From: Paraburkholderia ribeironis | GTDB taxonomy: Bacteria > Pseudomonadota > Gammaproteobacteria > Burkholderiales > Burkholderiaceae | Assembly: GCF_900019265.1 (NCBI RefSeq) | Contig: NZ_CYGX02000034.1 | Location: 112,622 to 176,621, forward strand | Length of the DNA: 64,000 nt | Direction of reading: 5' to 3' | Part shown: piece by piece, positions 25,938 through 35,200 of the stretch | Layout: every line of letters starts with the position of its first letter | Numbering within the stretch: position 1 is the stretch's first letter | Translations under genes and position numbers: made by a program | Notes under the pieces: generated by a model | Database searches by the model: none | What the model saw: the letters and a program-made list of their open reading frames with translations, nothing else | Told to the model about the DNA's origin: nothing

Positions 25938-27038
25938 GTGGCCCATAAACTCCTGAACGACACCTTCCTGCGCGCGCTGCTGCGCCAGCCTACCGACTAC
26001 ACGCCGATCTGGCTGATGCGGCAGGCGGGCCGCTACCTGCCGGAATACAACGCCACGCGAGCTCGCGCGGGCAGCTTCCTTGGTCTCGCGAAGAGCCCGG
26101 CGTTCGCGACCGAAGTCACGTTGCAGCCGCTCGAGCGCTACCCGCTCGACGCCGCGATTCTGTTCTCCGACATCCTGACCGTGCCCGACGCAATGGGTCT
26201 TGGCCTCGAGTTCGTCGCTGGCGAGGGGCCGACATTCGCACGCCCGGTGCGCACGGAAGACGACGTCACGCGCCTTGCAGTGCCGGACATCGACGCCACG
26301 CTGCGCTACGTGACCGACGCGGTGCGCGAAATCCGCAGCGCGCTCACGGATGCACAAGGCCACCAGCGCGTGCCGCTCATCGGCTTTTCGGGTAGCCCGT
26401 GGACATTGGCGTGCTACATGGTCGAAGGTGGCGGTTCGGCGGATTTCCGCATCGTCAAGTCGATGCTGTACGCGCGGCCGGACCTGATGCACCGCATTCT
26501 CGACATCAACGCGCGGTCGGTCGCGGCCTATCTGAACGCGCAGATCGAAGCCGGTGCGCAAGCCGTGATGATTTTTGACACATGGGGTGGGGCGCTGGCC
26601 GATGGCGTCTATCAGCGCTTCTCGCTGCATTACATTGAGCAGGTGGTAAGCCAGCTGAAGCGCGAACACGACGGCGCCCGGGTGCCGGTGATTACCTTCA
26701 CGAAGGGCGGCGGACTGTGGCTCGACGAGATCGCGGAGATCGGCGTGGATGCTGTCGGCCTCGACTGGACCGTGAATCTGCGCGAGGCGCGCGAGCGCGT
26801 GGGGGACAAGGTCGCGCTCCAGGGCAATATCGATCCTTCGGTGCTGTTTGCGCCGCCGGCTTCGATTCGCACGGAAGCGCGAGCGGTGCTCGACAGCTTC
26901 GGCAATCATCCGGGCCACGTATTCAATCTCGGGCACGGCATTTCGCAGTTCACGCCACCGGAGCATGTCGCTGAACTCGTCGATGAAGTGCACCGTCACA
27001 GTCGCGCGATTCGCAGCGGGAGTCATGCACCGGCATGA
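25938..27038 (+). CDS. hemE: uroporphyrinogen decarboxylase
   Basis: 366-residue haem-pathway enzyme that removes four acetate carboxyls from uroporphyrinogen III. The signature LMRQAGRYLPEY with the two substrate-binding arginines is near residue 25, and FSGSPWTLACYM and IFDTWGGAL follow. The start is taken as GTG 25938 (VAHKLLNDTFLRALL), which gives the usual length; upstream TTG would add seven residues. TAAAAT at 25905-25910 may be the -10 box. Confidence 0.93.
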   Translation: MAHKLLNDTFLRALLRQPTDYTPIWLMRQAGRYLPEYNATRARAGSFLGLAKSPAFATEVTLQPLERYPLDAAILFSDILTVPDAMGLGLEFVAGEGPTFARPVRTEDDVTRLAVPDIDATLRYVTDAVREIRSALTDAQGHQRVPLIGFSGSPWTLACYMVEGGGSADFRIVKSMLYARPDLMHRILDINARSVAAYLNAQIEAGAQAVMIFDTWGGALADGVYQRFSLHYIEQVVSQLKREHDGARVPVITFTKGGGLWLDEIAEIGVDAVGLDWTVNLREARERVGDKVALQGNIDPSVLFAPPASIRTEARAVLDSFGNHPGHVFNLGHGISQFTPPEHVAELVDEVHRHSRAIRSGSHAPA

Positions 27039-27350
27039 AGTCGTAGTCCGTAATCGTTACCATTTTTTGTTGCGATGCAACCTGGCGGGCTCTCGGCCTA
27101 GGGGAAAGTCCGCAGTACATAGCCCGTCAAATGGCGGTCTTGTGAAAGTCAAGACTTGACTTATGCACATTCGCCACGCTGCGGCGCAATAGAGGCTTTC
27201 GTCGTGTCCGACCCCTTGCACAGTGTAGGTCCGCATGATCCGAGCCTTGTCTGGCAAGGGTTTCACGGCTTCCCGGAGAAATGTGCGGAACCCCACACAA
27301 GCCCGCTGGGACGCGGTTTCCGGCCCTTCGAAGCCAAGTTCTCAACAAAG

Positions 27351-27359
27351 TTATCCACA
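27351..27359 (+). other. single perfect DnaA box upstream of priA
   Basis: TTATCCACA matches the strict DnaA-binding consensus, 152 bp before the priA start. The rest of the 27039-27510 gap shows nothing I can name, and no further boxes were found around it. Confidence 0.45.
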
Positions 27360-27510
27360 GGCGAGCGGATCGATTGCAATTCTTCAGCGGAATCTTGAAC
27401 TTAGCGCCGACATTGAAGTTTCACTTTAACTTCGACGGACTCGCCACCGATTCAACGCGCATGGCGGTGCGACTTTGTGCCGCGTCAGTTCACCTCGTCC
27501 ATACCGCCGC

Positions 27511-29757
27511 GTGAGCGAAGTGTTTGTCCGCGTCGCGCTGGACCATCCGCTGCCGAGCCTGTTCGACTACCGTTGCGACACGCCCGACGTCGCCGTGCCG
27601 GGCATGCTCGTCAGCGTGCCGTTTGGCAAGCGGCACGTGGTGGGGCTTGTCTGCGAAGTGACCGCTCACAGCGACGTGCCCGCCGAGCGCTTGCGATCGA
27701 TCAGCGGCCTGTGCACCGCCTGTCCGCCGCTGTCGGCGCAGTGGCTGGGTTTGGCCGGGTTCGCCGCTGACTACTATCAACGCGGTCTCGGCGAAGTGGC
27801 GCTGCCCGCGCTCCCGCAAGCCCTGCGCGATGCGTCGCGCTGGCCGCGCCTGTTCGCACCGCAAGAGCGGTACAGCCTCACCTCCGAAGGCCGCGCGGCG
27901 TTGCCCGGCGCACTGCCGGCCCGCGCCAGTGCATTGAGAAAGCTGGCGCAGGCATTGACCGAAGCCGATTTCCTGCTGGCCGCCGATGCCCGCGCGCTTC
28001 ATCCCAAAGCGCTGGCGAACCTGGAAGCGTGGCAAGCGGCGGGTTGGGTTGCGCTGGACGTCGTCGAAGCCGCCGCGGTGCCCGGCGCGCCCATGTCGCC
28101 GGACGCGCTCGCCCCCACGCTGCCCAAACTCACCGACGAGCAGGCGAGCGCCGTCGAGGCGATCCGCGACGCGGACGGGTTTACGCCGTTCCTGCTGCAC
28201 GGTGTGACGGGCAGCGGCAAGACCGAGGTGTATCTGCGCGCGCTCGCCGAAATCCTGGCCGCCAAGCCCGATGCGCAAGCGCTCGTCCTCGTGCCGGAAA
28301 TCAACCTGACGCCGCAATTCGAGGCAGCCTTCCGAGCGCGCTTTGCCGCGCTGGACGGCACGTCGATCGTCACGCTCCACAGCGGCCTCGCGGAAGGCGA
28401 GCGCGCCCGCAACTGGTTCGCCGCGCATACTGGCCGCGCCCGCATCGTGCTGGGTACACGGCTCGCCGTGCTGGCGTCGCTGCCGAGTCTCGCGGTTATC
28501 GTGGTCGACGAGGAGCACGATCCGGCCTACAAGCAGCAGGAAGGTTTGCGCTATTCGGCGCGTGATCTGGCAATTTACCGTGCCAAGCAGCTGGATGTGC
28601 CGGCCGTGCTGGGTTCGGCCACGCCGTCGCTGGAAAGCTGGTGGCAGGCCGACCAGGGACGCTACAAACGGCTCACGCTGTCGCGTCGGGCGGTGGCCGA
28701 TGCGGTGCTGCCGACCGTCAAGCTGATCGATCTGGAAGAAGAGCGCCGGCGCGGTAGGGCCTCGGTGGAAGGGTTGTCGGGGCCGTTGCTCGCCGCGTTG
28801 AAGGCGCGGCTCGAGCGCGGCGAGCAGAGCCTCGTCTTCCTGAATCGCCGCGGTTACGCGCCGCAACTCTCTTGCGATGCGTGCGGCTGGGTCGCCGGTT
28901 GTCCGCGCTGCAGCGCCTATGTGGTTCTGCACAAGCCCGAACGCGCCTTGCGCTGCCACCACTGCGGCTGGGAGTCGCGCATTCCGCGCTCCTGTCCGGA
29001 GTGTGGCAACGTCGACATCGCGCCGATGGGCCGCGGCACGCAACGCGTCGAAGAAACGCTGGCGCACGCCGTGCCCGGCGCCCGTGTGCTGCGTATCGAC
29101 GCCGACAGCACCCGTCGCAAAGGCAGCGCGCAGGCGCTGTTCTCCGATGTCCACGCGGGCGACGTCGATATCCTGGTCGGCACGCAGATGATCGCCAAGG
29201 GCCACGACTTCCAGCGCGTGTCGCTGGTCGGCGTGCTGAACGCCGACACGGCGCTGTTTTCCCACGACTTCCGCGCGAGCGAGCGACTTTTCGCGCAGTT
29301 GATGCAGGTGAGCGGCCGGGCAGGGCGCGCAGGCTTGCCGGGCGAAGTGCTGGTGCAAACGCGCTATCCGCGCCATGCGCTTTATCACGCGCTGGGTCGC
29401 CACGATTATGTTGGCTTTGCCAATTCCACGCTGACCGAGCGGCGCGACGCGCACTTGCCGCCGTTCGTCTATCAGGCCTTGCTGCGCGCCGAAGGCCGCA
29501 CGCTCGAGGCCGCGCTCGCCTTCCTGCAACAGGCCGCCGCGGAATTGACCGGCATTGCGGCCGCGGAGCGCGTGACCGTCTACGACGCCGTGCCGTTGAC
29601 CATCGTCAAGGTGATGCATGTGCATCGCGCGCAGTTGCTGATCGAAAGCGCGTCGCGAGCTGCATTGCAGGCCACGTTGCGCGCGTGGCAACCGCTGTTG
29701 CGCGGTCTGAAAGGCGTGCTGCGCTGGAGTCTGGAAGTCGATCCACTCGACATCTGA
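27511..29757 (+). CDS. priA: primosomal replication restart helicase PriA
   Basis: 748-residue superfamily 2 DNA helicase that reloads the replisome at stalled forks. N-terminal DNA-binding domain, Walker A HGVTGSGKTEVYL near residue 233, DEEH box VVDEEHDPAYKQQ near 333, then the zinc-binding cysteine pairs CDACG, CPRC, CHHCG and CPECG between residues about 453 and 500, and helicase motif VLVGTQMIAKGHDF. The GTG at 27511 is chosen because it gives the standard SEVFVRVALDHPLP start. Confidence 0.95.
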   Translation: MSEVFVRVALDHPLPSLFDYRCDTPDVAVPGMLVSVPFGKRHVVGLVCEVTAHSDVPAERLRSISGLCTACPPLSAQWLGLAGFAADYYQRGLGEVALPALPQALRDASRWPRLFAPQERYSLTSEGRAALPGALPARASALRKLAQALTEADFLLAADARALHPKALANLEAWQAAGWVALDVVEAAAVPGAPMSPDALAPTLPKLTDEQASAVEAIRDADGFTPFLLHGVTGSGKTEVYLRALAEILAAKPDAQALVLVPEINLTPQFEAAFRARFAALDGTSIVTLHSGLAEGERARNWFAAHTGRARIVLGTRLAVLASLPSLAVIVVDEEHDPAYKQQEGLRYSARDLAIYRAKQLDVPAVLGSATPSLESWWQADQGRYKRLTLSRRAVADAVLPTVKLIDLEEERRRGRASVEGLSGPLLAALKARLERGEQSLVFLNRRGYAPQLSCDACGWVAGCPRCSAYVVLHKPERALRCHHCGWESRIPRSCPECGNVDIAPMGRGTQRVEETLAHAVPGARVLRIDADSTRRKGSAQALFSDVHAGDVDILVGTQMIAKGHDFQRVSLVGVLNADTALFSHDFRASERLFAQLMQVSGRAGRAGLPGEVLVQTRYPRHALYHALGRHDYVGFANSTLTERRDAHLPPFVYQALLRAEGRTLEAALAFLQQAAAELTGIAAAERVTVYDAVPLTIVKVMHVHRAQLLIESASRAALQATLRAWQPLLRGLKGVLRWSLEVDPLDI

Positions 29758-29928
29758 CGCGCGTCGCCGGCTTCGTGCGCGTCGTTACTCCTTTCAGTCA
29801 TATGCATAGAGCGAATGGTCGTTTCGGTTTGCGCCATCGCTCGCCTATATTCGCCGAATCGGCGCGTATCTACGCAAAACCCCAACAATCGCGCGCCGAT
29901 CCACCTCAACTTCCTCGGGGCATTTGCG

Positions 29929-31341
29929 ATGAGCGACACCAACCAGACCGTGCCGGGCGGCGCTGCGCCCGCACACCGCCACGGCGCGCATGGCGGCGGA
30001 CTGTTACTGACTGAAGACTGGCTGGCCGTGTGGGTGGGTCTGCTGGTGATCGTGGTGGCTTGGGTGCTGTTCGCGTCGGGCAGTAGCATCAAGTGGCTGG
30101 CGGTCGCGCCGGCCAGGTGGTCGAGCGTCGGCCAGGTCGCGCACGACCTCGGCACGCATCTGCCGAACTATGTCGCGCTATTCATCGTGTTCGCGGTGCT
30201 GTTCGGCACGAGCCTCGCCCTGATGAAGCAGCGTGTCGGTGCTTTCCTCGCCGCGTTCCTGATTCTGTTCATCGCGTCGGCGCTGATCTTCACGCTGGGC
30301 GCGTGGGTCAACGCCGCGAAGTACAACCTGGAGCCGCCGCTGGTGGCGCTCGCGCTCGGACTGCTGATTTCGAACCTGTTTACCTTGCCGGAGTGGTTTG
30401 CGGCGGGCTTGCGCGTCGAGTTTTATATCAAGGTAGGGATCGTGCTGCTCGGCGCGACGCTGCCGTTCACGCTGCTGGTGTGGGCCGGACCGGTGGCCGT
30501 CGCTCAGGCGACCATTGTGTCGCTCGTGACCTTCTTCGTGATCTTCTTTGCCGCCAGGGCGTTTGGACTTGACCGCCGCTTTGCCGCCGTGCTCGGTGTC
30601 GGTGGCGCGGTATGCGGCGTGTCGGCGGCCATCGCGATTGCCGGTGCGGTGCGGGCCAAACGCGAACAGGCATCGGTGGCGATCACGCTGGTGGTGCTGT
30701 GGGCGATCGTGATGATCTTCGTGTTGCCGTTCGCGTCGCGTTCACTGGGACTTTCGACGGCGGTCGCCGGCGCGTGGATCGGCACCTCCGAATTCGCCGA
30801 CGCTGCCGGCATCGCGGCCGCGCAAGCCTTCGGCGACTTCGCGAAGCACGCGGGCGGTGCGATCGCCGGTGCACCGGAGGCTTCGCTGCAGGCATTCACG
30901 CTGATGAAGGTGGTCGGCCGCGATATCTGGATCGGCATCTGGGCCTTCGTACTGGCGATTGTCGCGACGACGCGCTGGGAGTCGCAGGATAGCGGTGTGC
31001 AGGCGAAGGCGAATGCCGGCGAGATCTGGGCGCGTTTTCCGAAATTTGTGATCGGCTTCGTCGTCGCGTCGGCGCTGGTGACCTGGATCGCCAGCCACTA
31101 CTCGCTGGCCGACTACCGCAAGGTGGTCACGCCTGAGTTCGTCGCGCCGATCACGGTTCTGCGCACGTGGGCATTCACGTTCTGCTTCCTCAGCATCGGC
31201 CTGAGCACGCGCCTGCGCACGCTGACGGCGACTGGCCTGAAGCCGTTCCTTGCGTTCACGGCGGGCGTGGTGGTCAACGTCGGCGTTGGCTACGCGTTGT
31301 CCGCGCACGTGTTCGCGGCGTACTGGAATAGTCTGGGGTAG
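29929..31341 (+). CDS. YeiH/UPF0324 family membrane protein (putative sulfate exporter family)
   Basis: 470-residue polytopic membrane protein with ten or more hydrophobic segments. The UPF0324 pattern is seen in FYIKVGIVLLGATLPF, GVGGAVCGVSAAIAIAGAVRAKREQ and WIGTSEFADAAGIAAA. A His-rich N-terminal tail (PAHRHGAHGG) precedes the first helix. Start at 29929 is placed after CCTCGGGG; upstream in-frame codons look non-coding. Transport function is only a database-style family guess; the substrate is unknown. Confidence 0.85.
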   Translation: MSDTNQTVPGGAAPAHRHGAHGGGLLLTEDWLAVWVGLLVIVVAWVLFASGSSIKWLAVAPARWSSVGQVAHDLGTHLPNYVALFIVFAVLFGTSLALMKQRVGAFLAAFLILFIASALIFTLGAWVNAAKYNLEPPLVALALGLLISNLFTLPEWFAAGLRVEFYIKVGIVLLGATLPFTLLVWAGPVAVAQATIVSLVTFFVIFFAARAFGLDRRFAAVLGVGGAVCGVSAAIAIAGAVRAKREQASVAITLVVLWAIVMIFVLPFASRSLGLSTAVAGAWIGTSEFADAAGIAAAQAFGDFAKHAGGAIAGAPEASLQAFTLMKVVGRDIWIGIWAFVLAIVATTRWESQDSGVQAKANAGEIWARFPKFVIGFVVASALVTWIASHYSLADYRKVVTPEFVAPITVLRTWAFTFCFLSIGLSTRLRTLTATGLKPFLAFTAGVVVNVGVGYALSAHVFAAYWNSLG

Positions 31342-31346
31342 GGCTC

Positions 31347-31616
31347 GTGCCCCCTATGACACCCGTAAAACCCACTGCCGGCCGCCGCCTCTGGAGCACC
31401 ACGGCGGCGCGCGACGCAGCTTGCGCGCCCTGCTGCGCCGGCTGCCGGCATCGCGCCGGCGATCGGCACGCGCTGGAGCAGAGCCTGCCGGGTCTCGCGG
31501 TATTCGGCTCTGGATTTGGCGCGAGCGTCGCGGATAGCCGGCTGTGTCGTCTGCACGACCAGCTCGTATCGCCGGGCGACGTCTGCGCGCAGTTCGAACC
31601 GATCGCGTCGCGCTGA
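31347..31616 (+). CDS. small cysteine-rich hypothetical protein
   Basis: 89 codons from GTG 31347 (ATG 31356 is an alternative), six bases after the YeiH stop and preceded by GGGGTAGGG. The product has a cluster CAPCCAGCRHR followed by a conserved-looking block LPGLAVFGSGFGASVADSRLCRLHDQLVSP and a further Cys. The Cys/His pattern could bind a metal. I do not recognise a family; the probable operon link to the YeiH-type gene is the only hint of role. Confidence 0.55.
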   Translation: MPPMTPVKPTAGRRLWSTTAARDAACAPCCAGCRHRAGDRHALEQSLPGLAVFGSGFGASVADSRLCRLHDQLVSPGDVCAQFEPIASR

Positions 31617-31671
31617 CGCGCACGTCGACCCCGCGTGCACACCGGGCACGCGGCGCTTGCTCGCGGTTTAC

Positions 31672-31762
31672 GGCTCAAGGCTCATGGCTCAAGGCTCAAG
31701 GCTCAAGGCTCAAGGCTCAAGGCTCAAGGCTCAAGGCTCAAGGCTCAAGGCTCAAGGCTCGA
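31672..31762. repeat. thirteen tandem 7-bp repeats (GGCTCAA)
   Basis: GGCTCAA is repeated 13 times without interruption; the second copy ends in T and the last reads GGCTCGA. The array is 91 bp and lies between the small Cys-rich gene and the 3' end of the small minus-strand gene. Length-variable by slippage is expected. Confidence 0.9.
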
Positions 31763-31789
31763 TTCCAGCCTACGCCGCAACCATCTCGC

Positions 31790-31963
31790 TCAGTCGTTCA
31801 ATGCGGCCCGTGTGACATCGCCAGCCGATGCGCGCGATGCCACGCGTGGCCCTTCCTCGGCGGCCTCGCGCCTGTTTGAGCGGGCCGTCGCGCCGCGAAT
31901 GAACAGGATCGCGCAGGCCGCGCACATCGCCCAGATGCCCAATACCACCAACCACTTTTCCAT
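31790..31963 (-). CDS. small single-span membrane protein
   Basis: 57 residues: MEKWLVVLGIWAMCAACAIL begins one hydrophobic helix (about residues 4-24), then a basic, polar tail. On the minus strand GAGGA lies ten bases before the ATG. The helix-then-basic pattern suggests an inner-membrane protein with cytoplasmic C-terminus. No function is recognisable. The rest of 31964-32173 shows nothing. Confidence 0.6.
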   Translation of the reverse strand: MEKWLVVLGIWAMCAACAILFIRGATARSNRREAAEEGPRVASRASAGDVTRAALND

Positions 31964-32173
31964 TTCACCGGTCCTCACAAACCCCATAACCCCGTATCGT
32001 TCTTTTGCGTGCCATAAGAGGCCGCTGCTTCCATGTCTCTTTAACGGCGCGCAGGGTCATTTAATAAGGCCGACGAAAAAAAGAATCACGCCAGGGAAAA
32101 TACCGAGCGCAACCGCCGCCGCCGCGCCCACGCCCGTCGGCCGAAACTCCCCGTCCCACAAGGGTTCCATCAG

Positions 32174-32264
32174 GGTGCAACCATGCGTGCTGAATGGTTG
32201 CACCTTTTTATTGGGAGGCGTACGATTCGGCCAACTTTAGTCTTTCACCAAACATTCGTTTGGT
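32174..32264 (+). promoter_or_regulatory. putA leader: GTTGCA inverted pair and second inverted repeat
   Basis: GGTGCAACCAT (32174-32184) and its complement (32194-32204) form an 11-bp stem with five T residues after it, so it could terminate upstream transcripts. It also contains TGCAAC and GTTGCA, the core recognised by E. coli PutA at its own operators. A second inverted repeat ACCAAAC-ATTC-GTTTGGT (32247-32264) lies 15 bp before the putA ATG. Self-repression by PutA is the likely meaning. Confidence 0.6.
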
Positions 32265-32279
32265 ATCCGAGAAGGAAAC

Positions 32280-35200
32280 ATGGCTAGCACCACCCTTGGC
32301 GTCAAGGTCGATGACCTCCTGCGTTCCCGGCTGAAAGATGCCGCCACCCGCCTTGAACGCACCCCGCACTGGCTGATCAAGCAGGCGATCTTCGCTTACC
32401 TCGAAAAAATCGAGCATGGCCAACTGCCGCCCGAGCTGTCGGGTGCGACGGGCACGGCCGATCTGGCCGACGGCGCCGCGCTCGAACACGAGGAAGAAGG
32501 TGCCTCCCACCCCTTCCTCGAATTCGCGCAGAACGTGCAACCGCAATCGGTGCTGCGCGCGGCAATCACCGCCGCTTACCGTCGTCCGGAGCCGGAGTGC
32601 GTGCCGTTCCTGCTGGGCCAGGCGCGCTTGCCGGCCAATCTGGCCGGTGACGTGCAGACGATGGCCGGCAAGCTGGTTGAAACACTGCGCTCGAAGAGCA
32701 AGGGCGGCGGCGTCGAAGGGCTGATTCACGAGTTCTCGCTGTCGAGCCAGGAAGGCGTCGCGCTGATGTGTCTCGCCGAAGCGCTGCTGCGCATTCCCGA
32801 CCGCGCGACCCGCGACGCGCTGATCCGCGACAAGATCAGCAAGGGCGACTGGAAATCGCACGTCGGCCAGGCGCCGTCGCTGTTCGTCAACGCCGCGACC
32901 TGGGGCCTGATGATCACCGGCAAGCTGGTGACGACCAACAGCGAAACGGGTCTCTCGTCGGCGCTGACGCGGCTGATCGGTAAGGGCGGCGAGCCGCTGA
33001 TCCGCAAGGGCGTGGATATGGCGATGCGCCTGATGGGCGAACAGTTCGTCACCGGCGAGAACATTTCCGAAGCGCTGGCCAACAGCCGCAAGTACGAAGC
33101 GCGCGGCTTCCGCTACTCGTACGACATGCTCGGCGAAGCGGCCACCACCGAAGCCGACGCGCAACGCTACTACGCGTCGTACGAACAGGCGATCCACGCG
33201 ATCGGCAAGGCCGCCGGCGGCCGTGGCATCTACGAAGGCCCGGGCATCTCGATCAAGCTCTCGGCGCTGCATGCGCGCTACTCGCGTTCGCAGCATGAAC
33301 GCACGATGAGCGAACTGCTGCCGCGCGTGCGCGCGCTCGCGATCCTCGCGCGCCGTTACGACATCGGCCTGAATATCGATGCCGAGGAAGCCGACCGCCT
33401 CGAAATCTCGCTCGATCTGCTCGAAGCGCTGTGCTTCGATCCGGAACTGGCTGGCTGGAACGGTATCGGTTTCGTGGTGCAGGCGTATCAGAAGCGTTGC
33501 CCGTTCGTGATCGAATACATCGTCGATCTGGCGCGGCGCAGCCGTCACCGCATCATGGTGCGCCTCGTCAAGGGCGCTTACTGGGACACCGAAATCAAGC
33601 GCGCGCAGATGGACGGCCTCGAAGGCTATCCGGTCTACACGCGCAAGATCTACACGGACGTGTCGTACCTCGCCTGCGCGAAGAAGCTGCTCGGCGCGCC
33701 CGACGCGGTCTATCCGCAGTTCGCCACGCACAACGCGCACACGCTGTCGGCGATTTATCACCTCGCTGGCAACAACTACTACCCCGGTCAGTACGAGTTC
33801 CAGTGCCTGCACGGCATGGGCGAGCCGCTGTACGAAGAGGTCACCGGCCGCGACAAGCTGAACCGGCCGTGCCGCGTCTACGCGCCGGTCGGCACGCATG
33901 AGACGCTGCTCGCCTACCTCGTGCGCCGTCTGCTGGAAAACGGTGCGAACACGTCGTTCGTGAATCGCATCGCCGATGAAAGCGTCGCGATCAACGACCT
34001 GATCGCCGACCCGGTCGACGAAGCGTCGAAGATCGTCCCGCTCGGCGCGCCGCACGCGAAGATTCCGCTGCCGCGCAATCTGTATGGCGCCGAGCGCCTC
34101 AACTCGATGGGTCTCGATCTGTCGAACGAGCATCGGCTGGCGTCGTTGTCGTCGGCGTTGCTGGCGAGCGCGCATCATCCGTGGCGCGCCGCGCCGATGC
34201 TCGAAGACAACGAGATCGCCGTGGGCGCCGCACGCGACGTGCGCAATCCGGCGGACCACCGCGACCTCGTCGGCGCCGTCGTCGACGCGACGCCGGAGCA
34301 CGTGAGCGCCGCGCTTGCGCATGCGGTTGCCGCCGCGCCGATCTGGCAGGCCACACCGGTCGATGCGCGGGCCGATTGCCTCGCACGCGCCGCCGATCTA
34401 CTCGAAGCGCAGATGCATACGCTGATGGGTCTGGTGGTGCGTGAAGCCGGCAAGTCGCTGGCGAACGCGGTGGCGGAAATTCGCGAAGCGATCGATTTCC
34501 TGCGCTACTACTCCACGCAGATTCGCAACGAGTTCTCGAACGACACGCATCGTCCGCTCGGGCCCGTGGTCTGTATCAGCCCGTGGAATTTCCCTCTGGC
34601 GATCTTCATGGGCCAGGTGGCGGCCGCGCTTGCCGCGGGCAACACCGTGCTGGCCAAGCCAGCCGAACAGACACCGCTGATCGCCGCGCAGGCCGTGCGG
34701 ATTCTGCGCGAAGCCGGCGTGCCGGCGGGCGCGGTGCAACTGCTTCCGGGCGACGGTGAAACGGTGGGCGCCGCGCTGGTGGCCGATCCGCGCACCCGCG
34801 CGGTGATGTTCACCGGTTCGACGGAAGTCGCGCGTCTGATCAACAAGACGCTGTCGAGCCGCCTCGATCCTGAAGGCAAGCCGATTCCGCTGATCGCCGA
34901 AACCGGTGGCCAGAATGCGATGATCGTCGATTCGTCGGCGCTCGCCGAACAGGTGGTGGCGGACGTGCTGCAATCGTCATTCGACTCCGCCGGTCAACGG
35001 TGTTCCGCTTTGCGCGTTCTTTGTTTGCAGGACGATGTCGCGGACCGCACGCTGGAGATGCTAACCGGCGCGATGCGCGAACTGTCGGTCGGCAATCCGG
35101 ATCGGCTGTCGATCGACGTCGGTCCGGTGATCGACCTCGACGCGAAACGCAGCATCGACACGCATGTCGCGGCGATGCGCGAGAAAGGCCGCAAGGTCGA

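Noticed and set aside
31672..31762. CRISPR array
   Set aside because: The 7-bp units are directly adjacent with no spacers; the same holds for 47784-47855 and 62826-62855, and no cas gene is present.
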